Both the position numbers and the translations under genes were made by a program. Shown in pieces: positions 14,990-21,389 of a stretch of DNA of 21,709 nucleotides. Positions within the stretch are counted from its first letter, which is position 1, and each line of letters begins with the position of its first letter. The notes under the pieces were generated by a model. The model was not told the DNA's origin. It saw only the letters and a list, made by a program, of their open reading frames with translations, and searched no databases. This DNA is from Treponema sp. GTDB lineage: Bacteria > Spirochaetota > Spirochaetia > Treponematales > Breznakiellaceae. Location: positions 1-21,709 of the forward strand of contig JAITQR010000050.1 of the NCBI GenBank assembly GCA_031288815.1. Reading direction: 5' to 3'.

Positions 14990-15385
14990 TTACGGACGCG
15001 GTTTCCTTTTGTTGTCCTGATACACCTCGTAGTAAACACAGACAAACAGCAGCGCGAAGAAACTTACGCTTATAAGATCAAGCTTGACCCTATAGGTGCT
15101 TTTGTTCAGCAAGATCATCACAAACGATGCGAGCACCAATATAATTTTTACCATTTTGATCGACACGCCGATAAAGCTTTCCCTGCGCGAATTTTTGATC
15201 AAACCCACAATGCTTGATACCACAAGTCCGTATAAATATCCTGAGATTACATACCAGGTGATGTACCGTTCCTTGAAGATAATCAATGTTATGGGAAAGA
15301 CCGAGACCGCCACGTAAAACAAGGTGTCGCGCAGGCACAAGGCGTTGAATGTTATGGTATCCACAAAGCTCTTTTTCTTTGCCAT
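14990..15385 (-). CDS. Small membrane protein with four predicted helices, function unknown
   Basis: I do not recognise this 131-residue protein. Four hydrophobic stretches are visible: TLFYVAVSVFPITLIIF, YVISGYLYGLVVSSIVGLI, MVKIILVLASFVMILL and LISVSFFALLFVCVYYEVY. They are separated by short basic loops (KNSRRES, NKSTYRVK), and the tail QDNKRKPRP is basic, so both ends probably lie in the cytoplasm. The start is ATG at 15383-15385 (MAKKKSFVDT), with GGAGAG 5 nt upstream; the frame is open further upstream but without a comparable signal. It is divergent from the TraB-family gene, with 123 nt between the two starts. Its left end lies close to the Gfo/Idh remnant, to which it is convergent. 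Confidence 0.65.
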   Translation of the reverse strand: MAKKKSFVDTITFNALCLRDTLFYVAVSVFPITLIIFKERYITWYVISGYLYGLVVSSIVGLIKNSRRESFIGVSIKMVKIILVLASFVMILLNKSTYRVKLDLISVSFFALLFVCVYYEVYQDNKRKPRP

Positions 15386-15508
15386 TTTTGCTCTCCGGTC
15401 CGGTTCAAAACCCGGTTTATGATTTTTCCCTTTATTGGCCGGTTTGGACAAGCCCCCGGCCGGGCAGGGTATCCCAGGAACCGCGAAACGTTGTATCATC
15501 CCCTATCC

Positions 15509-16693
15509 ATGAACGACAATTGTATACGCCTTAACCTGGCGGGCCGGGAAATAACCCTGGTAGGCACCGCCCATGTATCCCGAGAGAGCATTGAGGAAGT
15601 CCGCCGGGTCATCCGGGAAGAAAGACCCGGCCGGGTCTGCGTGGAACTGGATCAGGGCCGTTACGGTTCCATAAGCCAGAAGGAAGACTGGGAAAAACTC
15701 AACGTGATCAAGATCCTGAAGGAAGGGAAGGGCTTCCTCCTCATCGCGAATCTGGTGCTTTCCGGCTTTCAGCGGCGGCTGGGGAATGAACTGGGGGTAA
15801 AGCCCGGGGAGGAAATGAAAACCGCCGTGGAAACCGCCGAGGAGCTGGGTATTCCCTTCGATTTCTGCGACAGGGATGTTCAGATCACCCTGCGCCGGGC
15901 CTGGGCCCGCTGCGGTCTCTGGAACAAGTGCAAGCTTCTGGCTTCCCTTCTGTCCGGGGCCTTTACCACCGAAAAACTGAGCGGCGAGGAAGTGGAAAAT
16001 CTCAAGAAGGCCAGCGAACTGGACGGCATGATGGCGGAGCTTTCCGGCTACCTTCCCCCGGTTAAGACCACCCTGATAGATGAAAGGGATCGCTACCTGG
16101 CGGCGAAGATCTGGCAGAGCAGCGCCTCCGCCCAACGGATTGCCGCCGTGGTGGGCGCCGGGCATGTCCAGGGCTTAAGATCCCATCTGGAAAAACTCTC
16201 CCGGCAAGAGGAAGACGCGGACGTGGAGGATCTGAACGCCATTCCCCCCCGGAGTTTTCTTTCCCGCGCCGCGGGCTGGCTCTTTCCCCTGATCATCGTC
16301 CTCCTTATCGGGGTCGGATTTTTCCGGGCAGGCACGGATATCAGCCGGATGATGCTGCTCCGCTGGGTGCTCCTCAACGGATCCCTGGCGGCCCTGGGCG
16401 CCGTGGTGGCCCTGGCTCACCCTCTTTCGGTACTGGTGTCTTTTGTGGGCGCTCCCGTGGCCACCATAAACCCCTTTATCGGCGTGGGACTTTTCTCCGG
16501 AGTCGTGGAGGCCACCCTGCGCAAGCCCAGAGTCTCGGACGCCCAGAGTATCGCCGAAGACGTGGGCAGCCTTAAAGGCATCTACCGGAACCGGATAAGC
16601 CGCGCCCTCCTGGTGTTCTTCCTCTCCAGCCTGGGAGGAGCCGTCGGAAACTTTATCGCCATCCCCTCCCTGGCGGGACTGCTGGCAAAGTAG
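15509..16693 (+). CDS. TraB/PrgY-family membrane protein
   Basis: The 394-residue protein has the TraB-family N-terminal domain: LVGTAHVSRESIEEV (His22 in GTAHVS), RVCVELDQGRY (Glu46, Arg51), and the closing GAGHVQGL near residue 215. This fold is distantly related to TIKI/EreA-type proteins with a proposed metal-dependent hydrolase site. Enterococcal TraB/PrgY lowers pheromone activity. From about residue 250 there are several membrane segments (LFPLIIVLLIGVGFF; WVLLNGSLAALGAVVALAHPLSVLVSFVGA; INPFIGVGLFSGVVEA; LLVFFLSSLGGAVGNFIAIPSLAG). This is the standard TraB architecture: a soluble domain plus a membrane C-terminal half. The chosen ATG (15509) begins just before the first beta strand but lacks a Shine-Dalgarno sequence; an upstream open stretch encodes no conserved residues. 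No pheromone system is visible nearby, so the physiological role is open. Confidence 0.88.
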   Translation: MNDNCIRLNLAGREITLVGTAHVSRESIEEVRRVIREERPGRVCVELDQGRYGSISQKEDWEKLNVIKILKEGKGFLLIANLVLSGFQRRLGNELGVKPGEEMKTAVETAEELGIPFDFCDRDVQITLRRAWARCGLWNKCKLLASLLSGAFTTEKLSGEEVENLKKASELDGMMAELSGYLPPVKTTLIDERDRYLAAKIWQSSASAQRIAAVVGAGHVQGLRSHLEKLSRQEEDADVEDLNAIPPRSFLSRAAGWLFPLIIVLLIGVGFFRAGTDISRMMLLRWVLLNGSLAALGAVVALAHPLSVLVSFVGAPVATINPFIGVGLFSGVVEATLRKPRVSDAQSIAEDVGSLKGIYRNRISRALLVFFLSSLGGAVGNFIAIPSLAGLLAK

Positions 16694-16705
16694 CGCCACA
16701 GGTTG

Positions 16706-16753
16706 GCGGCCCGTAAATCGTGGTTTTGCGGCATAAAATGACGCAAAACCTAC
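16706..16753 (+). repeat. Left arm of the 48/49-bp inverted repeat flanking the GH28 gene
   Basis: This segment matches the reverse complement of 18384-18432 with three mismatches and one 1-nt indel. It contains its own hairpin: GGTTTTGCG (16722-16730) and CGCAAAACC (16742-16750), with an 11-nt loop. It begins 13 nt after the TraB-family stop codon, so it may also help end that transcript. Confidence 0.8.
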
Positions 16754-16875
16754 TTGCCACAGGCCGCACATATCGGAAATGTGCAAAAGGACAACGGAAT
16801 TTTTCCCTGTAATAAAGCCGATAATAGCGGCGGATAGACCCCGGCTGAGCCCTGGTGAAATTCTGGAGGATCCTT

Positions 16876-18234
16876 ATGATGGACAGGGATATTGTTTCTT
16901 TCGGCGCTACGGGAGACGGCGCTGCCGATAATTCCCGCGCCTTCGCCGCGGCCATGGAAGCCATAAAAGAAGCCGGCGGGGGAAAGCTGCGGGTGGGGAA
17001 GGGGGTATGGCGTACCGGCCCCGTTACGCTGTTTTCAAATACCACCCTTCATCTGGAAGAGGGGGCGGTAATTTCTTTTATCCCCGAACTTGAAAGGTAT
17101 ACCCCGGTACTGACCCGCTGGGAAGGGGTGGAGTGCTACGCCATGCATCCTTTGGTTTTCGCCTCCGGGGCTGAACACGTCGCCATTACCGGGAAAGGCT
17201 GCCTGGACGGGAATGGGCTGGTTTGGTGGAATTTGCTTCGGGAAAAACACCGCCGGAATCAGCGGGAGCCCGAGTCTCCCCAGGAGCTGGAACTGGCCCG
17301 GCTGAACAGCGGATATAAAAACAAGCCCGGAGGCGGCGGGGGAAGGGGGACACAGTTTCTCCGTCCTCCCCTGGTGCAGTTTTTCGATTGTACCGGGGTG
17401 GTTCTTGAAGGTATCAGCCTGAAAAATTCCCCCTTCTGGACTCTCCATCCGGTTTTCTGCAGGGACATAAAGATTAGCGGTATTACCATCGAAAACCCCC
17501 GGGACGCGCCGAACACCGACGGTATAGATATTGATTCCTCAACCGGGGTGGCGATTGAGAATTGCCGCATATCGGTGGGGGATGACGGGATAGCCCTTAA
17601 AGCGGGATCCGAAAAAACAAGGCCGCGGAAATCCACCGGCAAGGTTACGGTTCGGAATTGTACCGTGGAGAACGCCCATGGCGGCATCGTTATCGGAAGC
17701 GAAACCGCCGGGGATATTAGCGAAGTGCTGGCGGAACACTGCCTTTTCAGGGAGACCGACCGGGGAATCCGTATAAAAAGCCGCCGGGGCCGGGGCGGGC
17801 AGATTCGGGATCTGGAGTTCCGGAACCTGACCATGGAAGACAATCTCTGTCCCCTGGCCATCAATATGTATTACCGCTGCGGGGCCGAGGGGGAGGAGGG
17901 GAAGCCGGACGGCGTTTTCAGTCTGAATCCCCTGCCGCTAAGCCCCGCTACCCCCCGGGTAAAAAATATTTTCATATCGGACATCCGGGCTTCCGGCTGC
18001 CGGGCCTCCGCCGGATTTATCGCGGGGCTTCCGGAAGCGCCGGTGGAAAATCTCCGGATTTACCGCAGCGTCTTCTCTACCGACGAGGGAAGCCCCGTAA
18101 GCCCCGATAAATCGGACATGTTTCTGGGTATCCCCCCGGTTACGGAAAAGAGTTTCCGCCTCCTCAATGTAAAGGATCCGGAGTTCCGGGAAGTCGCGGT
18201 AACCGGCCCGGCCGAAGCCTTTATCCGCCGCTAA
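16876..18234 (+). CDS. GH28 polygalacturonase-type glycosidase, cytoplasmic
   Basis: The 452-residue right-handed beta-helix protein shows all GH28 signature blocks: NTDGIDID (Asp215), GDDG (Asp236, Asp237), AHGGIVIGSE (His268) and RGIRIKS (Arg299, Lys301). The three Asp residues are the inverting catalytic set that cleaves alpha-galacturonosyl bonds of pectin. There is no signal peptide, so it probably acts inside the cell on imported oligogalacturonides, as an exo-enzyme. It starts with the usual IVSFGATGDGAADNSRAF strand. The ATG at 16876 lies 5 nt after GGAGGA; the next codon is also ATG, and a GTG at 16855 would extend it by seven residues. A Gly-rich insertion (KPGGGGGRG) interrupts the helix near residue 150. 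The gene stands alone between two inverted repeats and ends 216 nt before a strong terminator. Related family members can act on rhamnogalacturonan or other pectin-derived chains. Confidence 0.9.
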   Translation: MMDRDIVSFGATGDGAADNSRAFAAAMEAIKEAGGGKLRVGKGVWRTGPVTLFSNTTLHLEEGAVISFIPELERYTPVLTRWEGVECYAMHPLVFASGAEHVAITGKGCLDGNGLVWWNLLREKHRRNQREPESPQELELARLNSGYKNKPGGGGGRGTQFLRPPLVQFFDCTGVVLEGISLKNSPFWTLHPVFCRDIKISGITIENPRDAPNTDGIDIDSSTGVAIENCRISVGDDGIALKAGSEKTRPRKSTGKVTVRNCTVENAHGGIVIGSETAGDISEVLAEHCLFRETDRGIRIKSRRGRGGQIRDLEFRNLTMEDNLCPLAINMYYRCGAEGEEGKPDGVFSLNPLPLSPATPRVKNIFISDIRASGCRASAGFIAGLPEAPVENLRIYRSVFSTDEGSPVSPDKSDMFLGIPPVTEKSFRLLNVKDPEFREVAVTGPAEAFIRR

Positions 18235-18383
18235 AAGGGGAAGAGCCGCGGACTTCCGGGGCCTCGTAAAGACCAAATGACCGGGATTTCATGGGGGAAA
18301 AATCAAAGTGTGGCATTATGATACAATCGAAAGGGCTATAATGACACCAATGTACCCTGTTGACCTATCAGCCTCTCGTACTT

Positions 18384-18432
18384 GTAGGTTTTTGCGCCAT
18401 TTTATGCCGTAAAACCACGATTTACGGGCTGC
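18384..18432 (-). repeat. Right arm of the 48/49-bp inverted repeat flanking the GH28 gene
   Basis: Its reverse complement matches 16706-16753 with three mismatches and one extra A. Reading inward, the arms point toward each other around a 1.63-kb interval that contains only the GH28 gene and its flanks. No direct target duplication was recognised outside the arms. Confidence 0.8.
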
Positions 18433-18450
18433 TTTCGGAGTTTGCGAGGT

Positions 18451-18476
18451 AAAAATCGCCTAAAAGGCGATTTTTT
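18451..18476 (+). terminator. Rho-independent terminator, possibly bidirectional
   Basis: AAAAATCGCCT (18451-18461) and AGGCGATTTTT (18465-18475) form an 11-bp stem with loop AAA, directly followed by T and then GGGTTTT. The A-run on the other side makes it usable on either strand. It is the first good terminator after the GH28 gene. Confidence 0.8.
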
Positions 18477-18756
18477 GGGTTTTATTCGTAGCGAAGGGTT
18501 TAATACTCAAGAGCCCGCTTGCGCGGGGGAGCTTTAGGGCGAGGTTGTTGATACGCGAAACGCGACAAATTCTCGCAGCCTCTCGCGCCTGTGGATTTTT
18601 TACATAAATATGCAAAAAATTTCGCTTATTGGGCCTTTTACGCGGCTTTACCGGTATAAATATTCATTTTTTGAATATTTGCGCCGTTTTACGGGCGGGG
18701 CGCGACAAAGCGCCGGGGAGCTGTTTTTTCCGAAAACGGATATCCTTTTTAAAAAT

Positions 18757-18774
18757 TTTACCGATTTCGGTAAA
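18757..18774. promoter_or_regulatory. Perfect palindrome abutting the sigma-54 promoter
   Basis: TTTACCGA (18757-18764) and TCGGTAAA (18767-18774) flank TT. The element ends 2 nt before the -24 region of the Hsp20 promoter. It could bind a regulator, although enhancer sites for sigma-54 activators normally lie further upstream, so a repressor or architectural role is more likely. Confidence 0.45.
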
Positions 18775-18775
18775 C

Positions 18776-18792
18776 TTGGCACGGATCATGCT
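18776..18792 (+). promoter_or_regulatory. Sigma-54 (RpoN) type promoter of the Hsp20 gene
   Basis: The sequence TTGGCACGGATCATGCT matches the RpoN consensus YTGGCACG-N4-TTGCW at every defined position but one (A for the first T of TTGC). The invariant GG (18778-18779) and GC (18790-18791) are 12 nt apart, as required for -24/-12 elements. Transcription would start near 18803, giving a leader of about 98 nt to the ATG at 18901. Treponema pallidum is known to encode RpoN. Confidence 0.65.
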
Positions 18793-18900
18793 TATATATA
18801 GGTGTTGATGGGAAACCAATGGCGAAAAGCCTCCCCGGCCGCCATCGAGGCCCGTTGGGCCGGGTCCGGGGGAAAAAAGCCCATCGAACAGGAGAAAACC

Positions 18901-19362
18901 ATGAAAGCTTTAACCATGTACCGGCCTTTTACCCTGGAGAACGCCCTGAGCGATTTCGACCGCTACCTGGAGTCCTTCTTTGGGGATTCCATGCTGGCCC
19001 CCTCCGACCGGATCTTCAACCGCCTGCCGGCGGTGGATGTGCGGGAGAAAGAGGACACCTATCTCTTGGAAGCGGAGCTTCCCGGCTACGACGAGAAGAA
19101 CATCCATGTCCATGTGGACGGCGGCAACCTGACCATCGCGTCCAGGCAGGAAGAGGAAAAAGAGCGGAAGAACAAGGACGCCAAGGAGGGGACCTTCCTG
19201 ATCCGGGAACGCCGCTGCAACTCCTTCACCCGCTCCTTCAGGCTGCCTGAAAACGCGGATCCCAACGCGGTAACCGCTTCCTTCAAGAACGGCATCCTTT
19301 CCCTGGAGATCAAAAAACGGTCCGAAGCCCAGAAGCGGGTTATCGAAATCAAGACCCACTAA
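18901..19362 (+). CDS. Small heat-shock protein (Hsp20/alpha-crystallin family)
   Basis: The 153-residue ATP-independent holdase binds unfolding cytoplasmic proteins and forms large oligomers. An N-terminal arm (1-38, MKALTMYRPFTLENALSDFDRYLESFFG) precedes the alpha-crystallin domain (about 42-145): LPAVDVREKEDTYLLEAELPGY, VHVDGGNLTIASR, SFTRSFRLPENADPNAVTASF, and the diagnostic KNGILSLEIKK. The short C-terminal extension has VIEIK, an I-x-I-type anchor for oligomerisation. A charged insert (EEEKERKNKDAKEG) lies in the expected beta5-beta6 loop. GGAG sits about 6 nt before the ATG; in-frame codons upstream (from 18802) coincide with the predicted transcription start and are not expected to be translated. 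No CIRCE element is visible; control appears to be by sigma-54, which is unusual for this family. Confidence 0.93.
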   Translation: MKALTMYRPFTLENALSDFDRYLESFFGDSMLAPSDRIFNRLPAVDVREKEDTYLLEAELPGYDEKNIHVHVDGGNLTIASRQEEEKERKNKDAKEGTFLIRERRCNSFTRSFRLPENADPNAVTASFKNGILSLEIKKRSEAQKRVIEIKTH

Positions 19363-19383
19363 TCAAAGCCCGTTAAAAAAACA

Positions 19384-19407
19384 CCCCGGGTCCGGAAGGA
19401 TCCGGGG
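19384..19407 (-). terminator. GC-rich hairpin with a T-run on the minus strand
   Basis: CCCCGGGTCC (19384-19393) pairs with GGATCCGGGG (19398-19407), with one G-T wobble and loop GGAA. It lies 22 nt after the Hsp20 stop. On the plus strand no T-tract follows, whereas on the minus strand it is followed by TGTTTTTTT, so as an intrinsic terminator it would stop antisense transcription. Confidence 0.5.
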
Positions 19408-19460
19408 CAATTCAGTTTCAAGCCTATCTCTACCATTTTCCTCCCCCTTTGTAATAAAAT

Positions 19461-19517
19461 AGACTTGTTCGACAAGCCGGTTGGTTGCCTGCCAACCGGC
19501 GCTTGGCTTGCAAGTCT
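19461..19517 (+). promoter_or_regulatory. Extended stem-loop element in the transporter leader
   Basis: Three stacked helices are possible: AGACTTG/CAAGTCT (19461-19467 with 19511-19517), CAA/TTG (19473-19475 with 19503-19505), and a perfect 9-bp GCCGGTTGG/CCAACCGGC (19476-19484 with 19492-19500) capped by a 7-nt loop. It could be a cis-regulatory RNA or a mobile palindromic repeat. Confidence 0.45.
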
Positions 19518-19664
19518 TGCAATTTATCGCCTTAGGGCCGTGAAATCGCGGTACCGGGGAAACCGTATCCGCAGGCGGGTTTAACGCCCCCGCTCCGCGC
19601 GGGGCCGGGTGATTCCCGGTGAAACGGGCTTTTTCATGTAAAAAGTTCGGCAAAGGGGAAGGGA

Positions 19665-21341
19665 ATGGCAATAATCGGTATTTTTTTGCGCATCGCCGGG
19701 GGGCTCTGCCTTTTTCTCTACGGGATGAAGGTGATGAGCGACGGTATACAGCAGGCCGCCGGAAACCGGATGCGCCGGGCCCTGAATTTTATGACTAAAA
19801 ACCGCTTTGTCGGGGTTCTCACCGGCTTCGCGGTTACCGCCGTTGTCCAGTCCTCGTCGGCGGTATCGGTGATGCTGGTCTCCTTTGTCAACGCCGGGCT
19901 CCTCAGCCTGACCCAGGCCATCGGGGTGATCATGGGGGCCAATATCGGCACCACTACCACCGCCTGGATCGTGTCCCTTATCGGCTTCGAATTCGATATT
20001 TCCGCCCTTGCCCTGCCGGCGGTGGGGATTGGCTTCATCATGCAGGCGGTCAAATGGAAACACCGGGATCTGGGGGAAGTTTTCATGGGCTTCGGTTTCC
20101 TCTTTCTGGGCCTCCGCTTCCTTACCGATTCGCTCCCCAGGCTGGATCCCTCCCACCTGGAATTTATCCGCGATCTTTCCAGCCGGGGTTATGCTTCCAT
20201 CCTCGCGGGCTTTGGTATCGGCCTGGGCATTACCCTGCTGATGCATTCCTCCTCCGCCTCCATTACCCTCACCATCACCCTGGCAATGGGCGGGGCGATT
20301 GGCTTCGAGTTCGCCGCCGCCATGATCCTGGGGGCCAATATCGGCACCACCATTGACGCGATCATGGCCGCCATCGGTTCCAAAGCGGCGGCGAAGCAGA
20401 CCGCCCTGGTACACGTGCTGTTCAACGTGGTGGGAAGCTTCATCGCCCTGCTGTTCTTTAGGCCCCTGATACTCCTGGTGGATCTGCTTACCCCCGGTTC
20501 CCCCGGAGGATCGGGGATCGCCGCCCACCTCGCCATGTTTCACACGATCTTTAACTTCCTGGGAACCCTTATCTTTCTGCCCTTTGTAAAACAGTTCGCC
20601 CGTCTGGTTACGTTTATCATCAGGGACAGGGAGGAACCGCCGGAGGAGCCCAGGGTCTACCGGCTGGAACACGCCGGGACGATTCAGAACACCCCGGAAC
20701 TCAACATCATCCGGGCGGAAAAGGAGATTCGCGATATGGCCGGCCTTGCCTCCCGGATGTTTTCCGCCGTAAGTTCCGCTTTCGTAAGCCTGCCCCTGGC
20801 GGAGAACCGGGAAGCCGCGGCGGAGGCCCTGCTAAAGGAGATGGGGGCAAGGGAAGACTACGCCGACCAGATGCGGGTGGAGCTTACCGGCTTTCTTATC
20901 GAATGTACCCGTCCGCAGTTAAACTACCGGTCTGAAAAGAAGATCTACCAGTTGCTGCGGATAATCTCCGATCTTGAGGATATGACCGATAACTGCTACG
21001 GCATCGGCCTGCTCCTTGAGCGGAGCGTAAAAAAGGATCTGCTTTTCAAACACAAGGAAATGGAAGCCCTGTCCCCCTATGTGCGCCAGGTTGAGGAATT
21101 TCTCTCCTTCGTGCGGGAACACCTGGGCCGCACTATTACCGAGGAACAGGCTTCCCGCGCCGAAAAGTTGGAGAACGCCATTAACAAATCCCGGAACAAG
21201 CTGCGGAAGATGGGGCGTAAGCGGATCGAGGCCGGGAAGGATGTTAAAAGGGAACTCCTTTTTATCGACCTGGTACGCCGCATCGAAAAGGTGGGGGATT
21301 ACTGTTACAACATCGCCACCGTCCTGCGCCAGCGGTCTTGA
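19665..21341 (+). CDS. Na+/phosphate cotransporter family protein (NptA/PF02690 type) with PhoU-like tail
   Basis: The 558-residue membrane protein has the two inverted repeats that define Na/Pi-cotransporter II relatives: VVQSSSAVSVML (Gln62 onward) with MGANIGTTTT (91-), and later LLMHSSSASITL with LGANIGTTID. The QSSS-type and GANIGTT loops form the ion/phosphate site. About eight to nine hydrophobic segments occupy residues 1-325. The remaining ~230 residues are helical and charged (MAGLASRMFSAVSSAF, RIISDLEDMTDNCYGIG, RRIEKVGDYCYNIATVL) and resemble PhoU, as in YjbB-like transporters; this part is cytoplasmic and may sense phosphate status or gate transport. The second motif has His in place of the usual Gln of QSSS. 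The start ATG (19665) follows GGGAAGGGA closely. It may import phosphate with sodium or, like E. coli YjbB, export it; direction cannot be told from sequence. Confidence 0.92.
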   Translation: MAIIGIFLRIAGGLCLFLYGMKVMSDGIQQAAGNRMRRALNFMTKNRFVGVLTGFAVTAVVQSSSAVSVMLVSFVNAGLLSLTQAIGVIMGANIGTTTTAWIVSLIGFEFDISALALPAVGIGFIMQAVKWKHRDLGEVFMGFGFLFLGLRFLTDSLPRLDPSHLEFIRDLSSRGYASILAGFGIGLGITLLMHSSSASITLTITLAMGGAIGFEFAAAMILGANIGTTIDAIMAAIGSKAAAKQTALVHVLFNVVGSFIALLFFRPLILLVDLLTPGSPGGSGIAAHLAMFHTIFNFLGTLIFLPFVKQFARLVTFIIRDREEPPEEPRVYRLEHAGTIQNTPELNIIRAEKEIRDMAGLASRMFSAVSSAFVSLPLAENREAAAEALLKEMGAREDYADQMRVELTGFLIECTRPQLNYRSEKKIYQLLRIISDLEDMTDNCYGIGLLLERSVKKDLLFKHKEMEALSPYVRQVEEFLSFVREHLGRTITEEQASRAEKLENAINKSRNKLRKMGRKRIEAGKDVKRELLFIDLVRRIEKVGDYCYNIATVLRQRS

Positions 21342-21354
21342 CTCGTCCCGCCGC

Positions 21355-21383
21355 TTGACCGCTATATACCGATATAGTACTTT
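21355..21383 (+). promoter_or_regulatory. Weak candidate promoter of the heptad-repeat gene
   Basis: TTGACC (21355-21360) is followed after 17 nt by TACTTT (21378-21383). Transcription would begin at or next to the ATG (21390), which has no Shine-Dalgarno sequence. TATAG-type boxes nearby have worse spacing. The transporter gene ends only 14 nt upstream of the -35, so read-through is also possible. Confidence 0.3.
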
Positions 21384-21389
21384 ATAGTT

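Larger units (their letters stand above)
18235..18900. other. Long non-coding, structured region between the GH28 and Hsp20 genes
   Basis: I see no convincing gene in these 666 nt. A 63-codon open frame near 18610 is AT-rich and unlike any protein I know. The stretch holds, in order: a bulged 10-bp hairpin (18308-18347) that includes a TATAAT; the right arm of the inverted repeat (18384-18432); a terminator (18451-18476); a GC-rich hairpin (18514-18527); a nested structure with CGCG-AAA-CGCG at 18554-18564 enclosed by GGCGAGG and CCTCTCGC arms; an AAATATTCA/TGAATATTT hairpin (18658-18680); a palindrome (18757-18774); and a sigma-54 promoter. Such a density of dyads could reflect repeat accumulation or an unrecognised small RNA. 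Confidence 0.55.
19363..19664. other. Gene-free leader region upstream of the phosphate transporter gene
   Basis: No coding sequence was recognised. The stretch contains a GC-rich hairpin (19384-19407), a long three-part stem at 19461-19517, a bulged GCCCC/GGGGC hairpin around 19586-19605, and two overlapping small hairpins just before the start codon (19605-19628). A -10-like TAAAAT occurs at 19455-19460 without a good -35. The structures suggest a regulated leader, but I cannot match a known riboswitch class. Confidence 0.45.

Noticed and set aside
16766..16784. GCACAT/ATGTGC hairpin upstream of the GH28 gene
   Set aside because: A 6-bp stem of this kind is expected by chance and it has no T-tract or link to a promoter.
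18610..18801. 63-codon plus-strand open frame in the intergenic region
   Set aside because: No Shine-Dalgarno sequence, no family resemblance; it spans a hairpin, a palindrome and the sigma-54 promoter, so it is more likely chance.
19504..19521. TTGGC...CTTGCA as a second sigma-54 promoter before the transporter gene
   Set aside because: The GG and GC dinucleotides are 14 nt apart instead of 12, and the site overlaps the stem-loop element.
19581..20672. Minus-strand open frame opposite the transporter gene, rich in Gly, His and Gln
   Set aside because: The plus strand has both QSSS/HSSS and GANIGTT repeats; the antisense product is low-complexity.
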